A DNA stretch of 64,000 bases, from the NCBI GenBank assembly GCA_013398015.1, contig VZRR01012437.1:301222-365221 (forward strand), read 5' to 3'. The number at the start of each line of letters is the position of its first letter. The first letter of the stretch is position 1. Under the pieces are notes generated by a model. The model saw only the letters and a list, made by a program, of their open reading frames with translations. It had not been told where the DNA came from and did no database searches. The translations under genes and the position numbers were made by a program. Source of the stretch: Oreocharis arfaki. Taxonomy: Eukaryota; Chordata; Aves; Passeriformes; Paramythiidae. Below, in pieces: positions 34,201 through 46,200 of the stretch.

Positions 34201-37200
34201 TGCAGCCTGGATAACAAGTAGGAGATAATTTCTTCTGTCCTAGGAGATCTCTGCCTAGTGGGGCCATTCTAACAGACTTATTTCTACTAGTTCGAATAGT
34301 CAGAGGTCTTCCTCAAAAAGTCAGGGGTGGAGTTGTCAATCACTTTTGCAGCTGCTGGAGCATGGAGGGTGCATGATTCTCTGCAATACATCTCATGTTC
34401 TTTTCTGGTATATACTAGTTTCAGAAAGTCTCTGTGAATCACAGACTGCTAGGTTGGTCAGATTTTCACTGTGTTGTGCTTATTCTGTGGATTCTGACTG
34501 TCATGGGATGTCTACTCAAAACTTAAAGGTCATGATTTGTACTTAATTCTGCAGAAGTTTGCCCACTAACTACAGCTGCTTTCTGCTTGCATGCTCTTCA
34601 GTTTGTGGATGGATTTGAATGTCTGTCTTCATGCAAGAACTAGTTCTTTGATGGGATCTAATCTCATCTATCAGTTTTATAGAGCTTTCTGTATGCTCCT
34701 TGGAAATGGGCATTTCTTAGAACCATGTACTTCAGGCGCATAGGGATGATTAAAGCCTACCTCATTGGCCCACCACATACAGCCTTTTTTTTTTTTTCTT
34801 CTTTTTTCTGAAATGAGGTATTTTTATAGAGTTACCCTGGGCTTTCTTTTTCTCTAGAGCGCACTTGAGTTCTGCTTTAGTCAAGAGATGAATCTTTTCA
34901 TATTACTCAGTAAGCCTTGGGTGTCTGTGGATATGCCTACTTAATTCATACCTTTGATACCAGAAGGACTTCTTTCTTATTACCTCTGCAGATTCAGGCT
35001 CCTCAGAAAATTCCTTTGTTTTCCACAAAAATAACTCTTTTTCCACAGTGAGGAGACGCAGGGAGTTTGCTACTGACACTTAAATTATCTCTGACACTGA
35101 TTATCTCTAGTTTTCCCCTATGAAGTTAGGGAGGTAGCACGCCCAGTTGTGGCCAGAATACATTCTGCTAGAGGCGAGCTGGTTTTTTTGCACAGTGTCA
35201 CCACCACAATTTCATTTCAGATATCTAATGGGAAGGCATTTAGAGAGCCATGGAAAATTTCACTGGCATTCTACAATTTTTAGGTCATCCTGAAGTTTCT
35301 TTTGAGACCCCCTTTTTTCTGCTTAAGCTGCTAAGTATCTCTTCATTCTGACTGTGACATGTTTAGAAGAACCACCCCTTGTTCTTCAAAATGAGTAACT
35401 TGGTTATTTACCAGTGATTCTGGTAATTGTTTGTTAATATCCATAGTCAATATATCAACTCATATTCACTCTGTCTCCTCCCCCCAAGCCTCTTGCAGAT
35501 AGCTCTTTGTTGAGAGGAGCTGAAGTTGGAGAGGATGTGTTCATTCCTATGTGCCATTCCTGTCTCCATCAAGCGGGAGACTGGCTAGCATGTTGCAAGG
35601 GAAAATGTGGTTGTCTCTTTGCTCTGTGTGTGCCCTCTGACAGACTTCTGGGGTCCTCACTGCATTCTCAAAACATAAGCTTCTAGGAAGTAGCCTTTCT
35701 TCTTACGCCTTTTATTCTGTTGTACGTGCAGAGCCCTTGGTGGGAAGACAGTTTTTGGAGTATTACTCATGGTACAGTGCAGAGCTGTAGGGCAGACGCC
35801 TCATTCATAATTAGGGCTTAAAAATCAAATGAGTAATTTTCTGAGTCGATGTTCTGTCAGTGCATTGAATGGTTCTCATTGAACAAAGGGCTTTTCACCA
35901 GGAGGTTTGTCAGCTATGAATCTATTCAGGGAGAAAGAGGAAGAGGTGAGAAGGGTGTGAAACTCACTACTTTCCTAGGACACTGTTTGCCTCCTGCTCC
36001 TGTGTCTGACCTCCTGGGCAGTGAGATCAGGGGGCTCTGTAAAAGAAAAGGTCATCTCTTGTGCCTGAGAGAACACAGGAGAGGGAGAGAAAGCGAGGAG
36101 GCTGCATAGCAGGGAACACACGCTAAATCCAGACTTTGCAAAGATGGGCCTGGTTAAGTTTGTGATTATATATCTAAAGGGCATTCCATAGTTCAACTTT
36201 GCATGCATCTTGTATCTTCAGGGATAAAGCTTAATGAAGATACTAAAATAATTTTTTTGTTTGGTACTGCAAAAGAGAGAACTGCAGCTCCTTTGAGCTA
36301 TTATTTTACCTGGATGTTTCTGAACTATTGCTTGAAAGACAAAGAAGGTGAAAAACAGAGTGTTACCTATTAGTTAAAACTGAGTATCTGCTGTACCCTG
36401 CAGTCCTAATCATAATCCCTCTTTACTTCTGGATGGTCTTATAGTACAAATTGTAATAAGTTTTAATTATGTTAATATGATAATCCTTGTACTGATTGGT
36501 TTTTCTGTCTTGGTTCTTTTAGATATTTTTGGAACAGAAGAAGATGCTCAAAACTGGGCTAAACATTGCCCAGTTTAGACAGCATGTATCTGTGATTGAA
36601 GAAGAAACAAAGGAGTATTTCAAAGCATGGGGAGAGAGTGGAGAGAAAAGTAAGCAAGATCAAATGCATTTTTCCTCCAATTTTCTGGGAAATAATTAGG
36701 GCCAGTGCAGTATATTTTTGTAAAAGATGTACTGCAATATTAAAGAAATTTAAAATTATATAGGTAAAAGTGTACTGAACATCAGAAGAAAGAAAATACA
36801 GATTTTTTTAAAATCAAATGTAAGGCTATTGGAGAATAAAGCTGCTCAGAAAATCACTGAAAGAAATGGACTATCTTAGTTTTACTTTCTTAATCAGCTC
36901 ATAGTGCACCTGTTGTGCTCATTTTGGATCAGTCAGCTCAGTGTAACCACTTCCTAGTCCCTGGGAAAAGCTGCTGCTCTGACTCCGTAGAGAGCCTGTG
37001 CTGAAGATCTTGGCTCTGGGAGTTTCTACAGTGAAAAACTGCATCTTGGAAGCTGATATGGTTACGTTAGTGACCAAAGTGAAATTGTTATTTTCCCTCA
37101 TTCCCAACTTGCCCATCATCCTTACAAGCTCACAGTTCCATAACAGTGCCAAATATTATTTAAACATACATATTTATATTTAAATGTATAAAATTTAGAT

Positions 37201-40200
37201 AATACATATCACATTTTAATATATTATTTTGAATGTATTTGATTTATATGTAATACACTTAATACTGTGGTAATATATAAATTGGTATTTAAGTGTCTAA
37301 GTACTATTATATAAAAATAATTAAGTGAGCAGGAAAACTGGTTTCCTATGGATTTGGAATTCAAGGTTAAATCTTTGTATGGCTTCTGTTTGTTAAGGAT
37401 TGAGCTTGTGATGCATGGCTTGCTTTGGAAGAATTACTAACTCTGCTACCAAAATTTCTAGAAAGAAATACCTTAGAAAAAAGGTATAAGTGATCTAATT
37501 AAAAAGGTGTTTGAAGAGACACCTGATAAGACATATAGAAATTTTAAATAGGATTCTTTATTCTCCTAGTAAACCAATCCAAAACTCTATTTTAAATTAT
37601 TAATCTGTGTTCAGTTACTTATTTTTTACTTACACAAAATAAAAATTATAACCTGTAAAACACAACATCTCACCTGAGATGCATCTTCAGTAATGTTTTT
37701 GAAATCTTTCCTCAGACCTGTTTGAAGCCCTTTCAGAACTGATCATTTTGACAGCAAGTCATTGCTTGCACGGGAAGGAGATCCGAGGCTTGCTGAATGA
37801 GAAGGTGGCTCAGCTGTACGCCGACCTGGATGGGGGTTTCACTCACGCGGCCTGGCTTCTGCCAGGCTGGCTGCCCCTGCCGAGCTTCAGGTACCAGCAA
37901 TAACAGCGGCAGCAACTTAAGCATTTTATCTAAACATCGTTGTTGTTTGGATTGCCCCCCATCCCCACCATTTCTTGTTTGTAAGCTATTCTAGACATCC
38001 CCATAAATCCTCGTAAGCATTTTGTGTTACGTTGTATAAAGTTGCTAATGAAAGTGTTTTGAATCACAGGCGTCGAGATCGAGCACACAGAGAAATAAAG
38101 AATATTTTCTACAAGGTTATCCAGAAACGTCGAAAATCTGAGGAAAAGGAGGATGACATGCTCCAAACTCTACTTGAGGCTTCATACAAGTAAGCCAAGA
38201 GTTTGAAGACTTGTTTGAAGATTTACTTTAGCTTGGAGCTCTTTAGTTAAAACTGTCTACCAAAACCCAAGAAACACTCCCTCATGTTCTGAATTGGTGT
38301 TGTTGCATACAATTTGTCCTAGGTTTAAAACTTCACTTGTCAATGGTTATTCAGATTTCTGAGATTTTCATTGGTGGGCATGAGGTGGCTGAGGTTGCTT
38401 CCTTTCTCTTTGCTCGCTGTTGGGGAATGATTTTCTTAAAGGCTCATAAAGAGTCTCTCTCCCTCTGTTCTCCCTTCTCCCTACCCTTAGATCTTTTGCC
38501 TCTCTGTTTACGGTAGGCAGTGAAAGAGTAGGAGTAAGTGCATTAGAGGAAATGGTAAATGCTGCTGTATGAATAGCAGTGCTAAATAACTGGAAACGTG
38601 CCCCAGTGAAGCTCTAACTCGGCTCCCTTTGGCGCAGGGACGGCCGCGCGCTGACGGACGATGAGATTGCGGGAATGCTGATCGGGCTGCTGCTGGCAGG
38701 GCAGCACACGTCCTCCACCACCAGCGCCTGGCTCGGCTTCTTCCTCGCCAGAGACAAATCCATCCAGGAACAGTGCTATGCAGAACAGAAAGCAGTGTGT
38801 GGGGGTGACTTGCCACCCTTAACTTACGACCAGGTTTGTATGTTACCTTAGTCCTGAGGGGTATTTTTATACTTTTAGATGCTTATTTAAAAAAAAAATT
38901 AAAAGATCATCAAATATGAAATGCAGTCACATGCTTTGTGTTAAAGTAGAAATTGGCACAGTCATTCTGTGATAACGCTGTTTGCCCGTGCATTTCCTCT
39001 TCTCTTCCTGTCCGAGTAAATTTTCAGCTTGATACTGGTTTTTTTTATCAGTGTTCACTAGGGAGATTGCAGTTCCTATGTTTATTTAATAAATGGTAGT
39101 TCTGTAGAAGAGGAAGATCCTCATATTCCCACTGAGGAAAGCAGTGCAGGGTGACCTTGTTCTTTAATTAGGCAACAGTAAATACTCATGAGACAGATCA
39201 TACTCGATTGCACTGGTCAGTGATTCTTTTCCTTCTTAATTGAATCAAATGGAAAAAAAGAAATTATCAGTGTAGTCTAATGAAGTACATGTAAACATGA
39301 GATTTACTCTGATTTTTAAAAAAAATTTGTTTTTAAACAGTATAAAATAGCATTTTGTTTGTATTGAATAAACGTGGCTATAGTTTGATGTATCATTTTC
39401 TCTATATTTTCAGCTCAAGGATCTTAGTTTGCTGGATCGCTGTCTAAAAGAAACTTTAAGGCTTAGACCTCCTATAATGACCATGATGAGAATGGCCAGA
39501 ACTCCCCAGGTGAGGACACTTTTTGAAGCTAATTTCACTGCAGCAGCACAGGCCAGGTCAGAGGTATCTTGGCTGGCAGAAGAAAACACAAGTGAGCAGC
39601 GTTTACTGGCAGGGAGGAAAGCTGACAGCAGTCTGGGGTTCTGTCAGTGGTAGCGCAGCCAGTGCTGAGTGAGGAAAGCAGTTACTACCTTGAACTTGGT
39701 ATTTGTTACCTCCATTGTGGTAATTGTGTCCAGTTTTGGACCCCTACAGCCCCCAGCAAGCAAAACTGATGAAGTGAAACAAGCACAGGGCCACCCAGAT
39801 GGGAGGGGGCTGCAGAACTTGTGAGAGGCTGAGGGAACAGGGATTGTTCCACCTGGAGAAGAGCAGGCTCTGGGACCTAGGAACAGCCATGTGCAGCAGT
39901 TTTCTGAAGCAAAACTGACCCTTCTTGTGGCTACCAGTCTTATTTGAGCTTAGTTTGGTGACTCCATTTAAAGCCTTTTTGTTTGCCAGCTATTTCTAAT
40001 TGTTGTCATGGAAAAATTTGGCATGCATTTATTTGAAAGAAAACTTGCTCTTTGTACAAATACAGTACCATGTCAAAAAATTCAAGTATTTTTTTTTAAC
40101 TATGTCCCTTCAATGACAAAGGTTTTCAATAAATTTTAAGTTCATTTTTTTTTAAACCTCCTTCTGTAGAATTGCCAGCCTTATTAAAGCAGCTGGAACG

Positions 40201-41390
40201 TTCCTGCAACTGCTTGAGCACTGTGTCCTGTATAAGGAAGAAAGAAAATTCTAGGTTGCATTAATTTTAAATGGCACTTGGCCAAAACCTCCTGAAATTG
40301 AAGCCTCATGATGTAACACTTCAGGTAACACTTAAAAAAGAAAAATGGAGACATTTTGTCGTGTGGGGTCTTTTCTCTTGTAGACTGTTGCTGGATACAA
40401 TATTCCCCCTGGCCATCAAGTGTGTGTATCTCCCACTGTTAACCACAGACTCAGAGACTCCTGGAAAGACGCTCTAGACTTCAAGCCTGACCGGTACCTC
40501 CAAGATAACCCAGCAGCTGGAGAGAAGTTCACTTACATTCCCTTTGGTGCTGGTGAGTAAGAGAAGGCAGCAGCTTCCTGAGTGAGGCTGTGCTGAGGTG
40601 GCTCACACCAGCCATCTCCTCCAGCACCTCTCCACACTGCAGCACCTGAGGACAGATTTTTTTTTTACCTTTCTGCCTGAAAGGTTTTTTACTGTGAAAG
40701 TGCTGTGAAAAGAATTAAGTTAATAGCTCTGCATTAGTCACAGCTGTGTATATCTCTCCCAGCAGGAATCAAAACATCTTTAGGTTAGTGTGAGTGATGT
40801 TTGACTCACATCTTTTCAAGTCAAGGATAAACGTGGTAATACAAATTCAGTTGAAGGCAGAGCAAAAGTCTGCAGAGTCCCAACTTCCAGAACAGTTTGC
40901 AAATACTGCTAATGGAGTTAGAGCTGATCTCACTTCTCAGTGTTGTAAATGCTTCTTTGCTGATACATAAATTAATGCTTTCTAGTGGGGACAGAACAGC
41001 ACAATCTCATCACTTACTTGTCTGTTTTATGCAGTGACAACTTAATAAAGTAAGACTTGGATGGAATTATAGAATGGGGTATGTGCAACATTAGAGCCTC
41101 AGATTGTTGAGAAAGGGGCAACTACTGTCCATGTAAAATTTCTAAAGTTAGCTGATTGTCAAAGGGGATCCAGTAAAATATTCTAACTGCATTTTATGAC
41201 TTTCCTTCCAGGCCGTCATCGCTGCATTGGAGAAAACTTTGCTTATGTTCAGATTAAGACTATTTGGTCTACTTTGCTTCGTTTGTATGAATTTGATCTC
41301 ATCAATGACTACTTTCCAACTATAAATTATACAACAATGATACACACACCTAATAACCCTGTTATCAGATACAAGAGGCGGTCACTGTAA
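30708..41390 (+). CDS. CYP51A1: CYP51A1, sterol 14-alpha-demethylase, complete in 10 exons (503 aa)
   Basis: Exons: 30708-30881, 31788-31886, 32891-33067, 36523-36649, 37716-37890, 38070-38189, 38638-38833, 39414-39509, 40384-40552, 41212-41390. All junctions are GT-AG and phases are consistent. The enzyme removes the 14-alpha-methyl group of lanosterol/dihydrolanosterol in three NADPH- and CPR-dependent oxidations in the ER, a key step to cholesterol. Visible features: an N-terminal membrane anchor (LVLAASAFALSLGYLFQL, about 30-47); the CYP51 substrate segment YSRLTTPVFGKGVAYDVPN; the I-helix LLLAGQHTSSTTS with the oxygen-activating H314-T315; the ExxR motif E369-T-L-R372; and the haem loop PFGAGRHRCIGEN with cysteine ligand C449, the same position as in human. 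The first ATG in the exon is used; a second lies seven codons on. Only the N-terminal tail differs much from mammals. An active enzyme is expected. Confidence 0.98.
31556..31745 (+). mobile_element. CR1 3'-end fragment in CYP51A1 intron 1
   Basis: The sequence runs through TGCCAGGGAGGTGGTCAGAG, AGTTCAAGCAGCGTTTGGAC, CTTGGGGATGGTC, GGGTCCCTTCCAGCTCAGGA and ends ATTGGTCCATGATTCTGTGATAAT. This is the typical order of a sense-strand CR1 3' end with its terminal ATTCTGTG unit. It ends about 40 bases before the exon 2 acceptor. Confidence 0.88.
39700..39885 (+). mobile_element. Internal CR1 fragment in CYP51A1 intron 8
   Basis: Blocks TGTCCAGTTTTGGACCCCTA, AGGGCCACCCAGATGGGAGG, GAGAGGCTGAGGGAACAGGG and CCTGGAGAAGAGCAGGCTCT match the CR1 3' region upstream of the terminus, in sense orientation. 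Both ends are missing. Confidence 0.85.
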
Positions 41391-41436
41391 ACTCTGGTGC
41401 TAAAACATTTAAGTTGTGTGAACTAACAGACTTTCG

Positions 41437-41442
41437 AATAAA
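41437..41442 (+). terminator. CYP51A1: CYP51A1 poly(A) signal (AATAAA)
   Basis: First canonical hexamer, 47 bases after the TAA stop. The 3' UTR would then be very short. Mammalian CYP51A1 has a longer 3' UTR, so a more distal site within the following 900 bases may be the main one. Confidence 0.5.
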
Positions 41443-42675
41443 ATTGTGACAGAATGAGTGGCAATGGAAGCTGATGCATCTACTGTTAGGAAAGCAACAG
41501 TACTCTACTAAATGCAAAAGTTATGCATCTATTTTGTTTGCCCACACTATTTACTGCTGCTGTGTATAATTGCTTGTTCTACAATTTTCTCATTGCATTT
41601 TTAAAGCAACAGTGTCTTTTCTATTGATGTAACACTTTTAAGGTGCATGCCAGATCTTTGATGAAGAAAAATGTAATTTTTACAAGTGGAACTCTTTGCT
41701 TTTGAAAAATAATTGAAGATTACTTTTCCCAGATACTCAAGAGGCAAGGCTGCCTACCTTGCCCCTGTACCCAGTTGCAGCAAACCCATCGGGGAACAGG
41801 CACCACCGGGGACTGCACTTGGTGGTGCCCTTCCTTTGGCCTTTATTATTCTGTTCCAAGCAAATGAGCGATGGTCTTGGCTGATTTAAGAAAATGTTTC
41901 TGTACAGCTGAGTGTAGGCAGAGTTCAAAATGTTCCCAAGTAAGTCTTTTCAAAAATGAGCCATTTAACTGTCTAACTTGAAGTAGTTGTAAAATGCTTG
42001 TGTTCAAAAAGCAACGAGTAATTCTCTAAAAATTTTTGAAAATGGTGATCTCTGGAAGCTTGATGTAAAGTGTGAAAGTAACAATATGAAGATACCAACA
42101 ACGTGAGTTTTGTAAATAACATGTTTGTGTGTAAAAAGGTCACAAATTAAGTGAAACAGCTGAATGTTGTCTGGGTTTGTACTGACTCATGCAGGATGGT
42201 TAAATGGTGTTTGGTTCAAGAGTGCTGATGATAAATGGTAATGAGCTCTGGCTCACAGGAATTTTGAATTAAATTTATAAACAAACCTCTTGGGGAAGTT
42301 TCCTTGGCTCACCTTGTCACTTCTTTTTGAAATGGTTTCACCAGTATATTTACTCTCTCTTAAAATGGGTCATGCCCCCTTCAGCAGTGCTCAGTGTTAC
42401 AAGGGCTTCCTCCCGTCTTTCCTGGTCTAAATTCAGTGTAACTGTTCTAAAACCTTGTGTTTGTATTGGTCAGGGCAGCTGAGGGAGCACAGGATCTTCC
42501 TGCCCCGCCCTGTCAGATGGGGTCAGGGTCTGCAGAAGCCAGGCTTGTCCCTGTCCCGCTCTCTGATAGCAGTGCTTTGGAATCTGTAAAAAGTAAAGCT
42601 GCAGTCACTACAAAGAGGAGGAAGTCAGGCAGGAGCAACCTGTTCCATGTGAATAAGGGAGCAGTTCTTGAACAC
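41443..42675. other. CYP51A1/AKAP9 tail-to-tail interval
   Basis: No coding exon is recognised. The left part may be an extended CYP51A1 3' UTR. A GC-richer patch at 42460-42620 has a short open frame without similarity. The stop codons of the two convergent genes are 1.8 kb apart. Confidence 0.55.
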
Positions 42676-42696
42676 AGTTAGAAGCATGAAGTCATG

Positions 42697-42702
42697 TTTA
42701 TT
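42697..42702 (-). terminator. AKAP9: AKAP9 poly(A) signal (AATAAA on the minus strand)
   Basis: TTTATT on the plus strand, about 525 bases downstream of the AKAP9 stop. It is the clearest hexamer in the expected place. Confidence 0.6.
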
Positions 42703-42976
42703 TCAGTACTTTGACAAAATACCCATAAAATTCAAAACTTCTACCATTACAAAAATAGGTCTCTACAAGTGATATTCTGTCTGCACTGCCAGTAGCAAAT
42801 ATTACGAGAGTCAATGTAACTTCAGTAGCCTTGCCAGAAAAAGTGCAAGTAAACTTTGCTGAATGTAGCTCAATTTAATTAATACACAAGTTTCATCTTT
42901 GCACCCTTTTGATAAATACACACTTCATAAGTTAATCATTTAAATTAGCATTCCACAGATATACATGTAATTTAAT

Positions 42977-43003
42977 GGTGGGTTTGGGGGGTTTTTTGGG
43001 GGG
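42977..43003 (+). repeat. G-run/T-run tract, possible G-quadruplex
   Basis: Two G6 runs and a G3 run separated by T3 and T6 form a G-rich patch on the plus strand, opposite the AKAP9 3' UTR transcript. A three-tetrad structure would need a fourth G3 run, which is absent, so at best a weak quadruplex. Confidence 0.6.
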
Positions 43004-43225
43004 CATTTTTTTTGTTCAGGTTTTTTTTTTCATAAACACAAAGTGCCTACATACATAAATCCCAGTCTGTGTGGGTGTGCCAGGATGGAACTGTATACAA
43101 TCGTATAGCTGTGTTCATATTGGTCCCACAATATACACATTATACAAAAGCACAGAAAGAGCACAGATTTACAGAAGGCAATCTGTTAGCATCACTGCCA
43201 GTGATGGAGATGTTGAAGGGTATTA

Positions 43226-46200
43226 TTATCTTCTTATACCCATGTGCAACTGAGTGTATGAAGTCGAACCTGTAAGATGGAGGAAAATTTTCATCAGGAT
43301 TACTTAGAACAAGTAGGTACATTCAGCTGAATAAGCATGAAAGATTTTACATGGGAAATCAGAGAACAGGGACTTCTAAAGATCGAATCTTTTAAGAATA
43401 AAACTTCCTCAAATGATGGGGAAGACTTAAAGCTCTTACACTCAAGTTTGACAAATTTCATCCCATTGTTCTGACAATTTTCTTGAGGTATTCCTCTTGC
43501 AGCAGAAAAATTGCCATTATCTATGGGACAAATTGACTGTAACTTCTGTAATCAAAGTGGTAGGAGAAAAAATTCCTCTTCCACGTCCCAATCTTCTGGG
43601 TACATTTTTTTCCATATAACTTAAACTCTTAGCAAGATGCCACTGAATCCTTGCTGCACATTTATTAGACATCAGGGAAGTAAAGTGTTACCAATAATCT
43701 CAAAATCTATAATTAAAGCATGCTTGTATCTCTTTTCAAAGAATTTTACAATCTTCTTTTAATTGAGTTTTTTGTTACATCTCAGAAATGCCTCTTGTTT
43801 AAGGCTGAAAATTGATAAAATCAAAGTTGTTTGTTATATATCTCAGAGAAGCAGCACCCACTTGGCAGTGGGTCCTGTGCTCCCCGGGGATGCTGGGGAG
43901 GGTGCCTGAGCCCCTACCTGACTGCACGCTGCCCAGCCGCTTCTGCAGTGCCTCCAGGCGATTGATGTAATCTGTCAGAGCCCTCTCAGGATCGTAGTTC
44001 TGCAGCTGAGGACAGGTGAAGGAGACTGGGTTTAAATCAGCATGCATCCCGTGGAACCTATGGGCAGAACAACACATCCATTTCAGAAAGGGAAATTTCA
44101 AGTAAAAATATCAGCCACACAGCAAAATACTGTAGGTAGGGATACCTTATGGCCTGCGTGTTCCTTAGCTTATCCATGTGGCAGCCAGCACATCAAACCC
44201 ATTTAACCTCCCTGCCACTTACTGTCCAAGCCAGAGAAACCACTCTTCCCACTTGCCTTTTCTTTCTACTACACAGGATTTGTTGCTGCATTTTTTTGAG
44301 ATGAAGGCTGACCAGCAAATTCCTAGTGAGACTGCAGCAGGAGCCACAGTAGATTGATGTTTGGTTTTCCATTAAGAAGCTTGTGTCAACAAGGACACTG
44401 CCATCTTTACAGGATTCTGCCTCTCCTCATTACTCTCTAGGTAAAAGTCAACAGTGGCTAAAACAGATTAAAAGTTTTTTCCGTGTAAACTGTCATGGTC
44501 ATGACAAACTAAGATAATACAAATATTGAGGTGGTTTACATGAAAATGAAACCCAAAAATGGCTAAAAATTGATATTCAGTGGAGATCTGAGCTCACAAC
44601 TTCATATAAGCTCATCAAAGGCTGATGGCACTCATAAAAATGTTGCCCTTGATGAAAAATACCTGGTTTCATTGGCATCTGCCTCACTGATGCATCTGGT
44701 ATCACAGCTTAGGGCTGCCAGCCAGAAGGGCCTAAATAAGAACAAGCAACAGAGCTACCAAGCAGCTTCCACCCACGCTCTGGCCATGACACCACAGCAA
44801 TTGCTGCCAGCCCACAGCAATGGGTGACCCTCGGCCACAGCGGGCAGCCCTGCTTTTCCCTTCCCTTGGCTGAGAGCCCCTGAGGCAGCCCCTCTCCACA
44901 CCACAGTGCCCCAGCCAGCAGGGCAGGCAGGGTCACTCGGTCACAAAGCCCAGGCTCTGCAGGTGCAGGCAGGCACAGCTCCATCCCGCGCCAGTCCCGA
45001 GAGCATGACGGGAATCCGTGTGTGGGGTGTGCGAGCTTTGGCCTCCATCACCTGATGAGTAATCACACACTGAATGCCTGAGGCATCATTTTTTACATAC
45101 TCTTACAAAAATAGTTAAATCTTACAGCATCAAAGGTTACAAACCTTAGCAGTCAACACTGGTGCTTCCAGTTAGTTAAACAGTGCCTGAAAGAGAATAA
45201 TAATAAAAAAACCCCAAACGTACTTATGTTGAAAGTTTACAGGAGATCTAGGAGACTCCATGCCTGACCTGGATCTATAGGAATGCCTCTGTTCTCCATA
45301 AAGATCCATGCCACCAGAGAATGAATCAGGCCGTAATTCATTACCTAGAAATACAAAGCATACAGAATATTAGAAATATAAAAAGCTTGAAAACTAAAAA
45401 AATTAACACCTTTTGCACTTTACTGTGAATCTCAAAAATGAGTTTTCTGTTTGCATATCACAAAAACAGCATTTAACAAGTGTAGACCACTTTCAGACTC
45501 CCTCAGGGAAAAGCAGAAGCGAAATCCTGGCCTCACTGACGTCAGTGAGAAAACTCACAGACTGAGCAAAGTTTTTAGTGAAGACCTAAACAGCCAGTAA
45601 ATAATAAAGAAGCTTCTGATTCTCCTTAGACTCCTACAAAAAAGCAAACAGAAAACTGTCATTTCCCAGACATAAACCTGTAAAAAAGAATGACAAGCTT
45701 TTGTTCTAAGAAAAAGACCATGGTGCAGAGCTACAAAAACTCCAATGACGCAGCTAAAGTCACTTTCATGAATATGCTCCACAGTAAAAGCTTCCATTTT
45801 TTTTTTAAATACCACCCACAATGGAGCAAAACAAAACTGAAGAGAAAGCAAATAGGTTAGTGTCTGTGCTGAGAATGGAAACTGAGAAACAGGTTAATCC
45901 AAAAAATTATAGCAAAAGAAAGAGAGAACAGCCCCCATTTACTTCACATGAGGATAATACAAATTAAAACCCATCTCCAATAAGCAGTGACTTGCAATTA
46001 AGGTGTGCCTTGCTAATACCATTTTTTCAGTCATTACTGGACTATGATTTACCTGTGGTCTGGCTAAAGACATCCCTATTGATAGTCAGAATACCAGAAC
46101 CTGTAACTCTGTGCCATCGACGAACAAGGAACTTCATTCTGCATTTCAAATTAAAAGAAACAAAAAACAGCTTCAGGATAAATGAAGTAGTCTGATAAAA

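Larger units (their letters stand above)
42680..43225 (-). other. AKAP9: AKAP9 3' untranslated region
   Basis: Lies between the AKAP9 stop (43226-43228) and the minus-strand AATAAA at 42702-42697. It includes an A/C-rich tract at 42977-43031, whose plus strand carries long G and T runs. Confidence 0.6.

Noticed and set aside
33068..36522. CYP51A1 intron 3 scanned for a nested gene or extra exon
   Set aside because: Only short frames with no family resemblance; exons 3 and 4 join in phase without any insert.
42457..42681. 74-codon plus-strand frame between CYP51A1 and AKAP9
   Set aside because: No recognised similarity and no upstream promoter features; the frame is short enough to be chance.
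43799..43917. In-frame extension of AKAP9 past 43918 (GRGSGTLPSIPGEH and on)
   Set aside because: A good donor CAG|GTAGGG ends the exon at 43918, and the next exon at 43269-43226 gives a tail matching the known AKAP9 C-terminus.
44709..44984. 91-codon minus-strand frame in a GC-richer AKAP9 intron patch
   Set aside because: No similarity recognised, Cys/Trp/Pro-rich, and not flanked by splice sites in AKAP9 phase.
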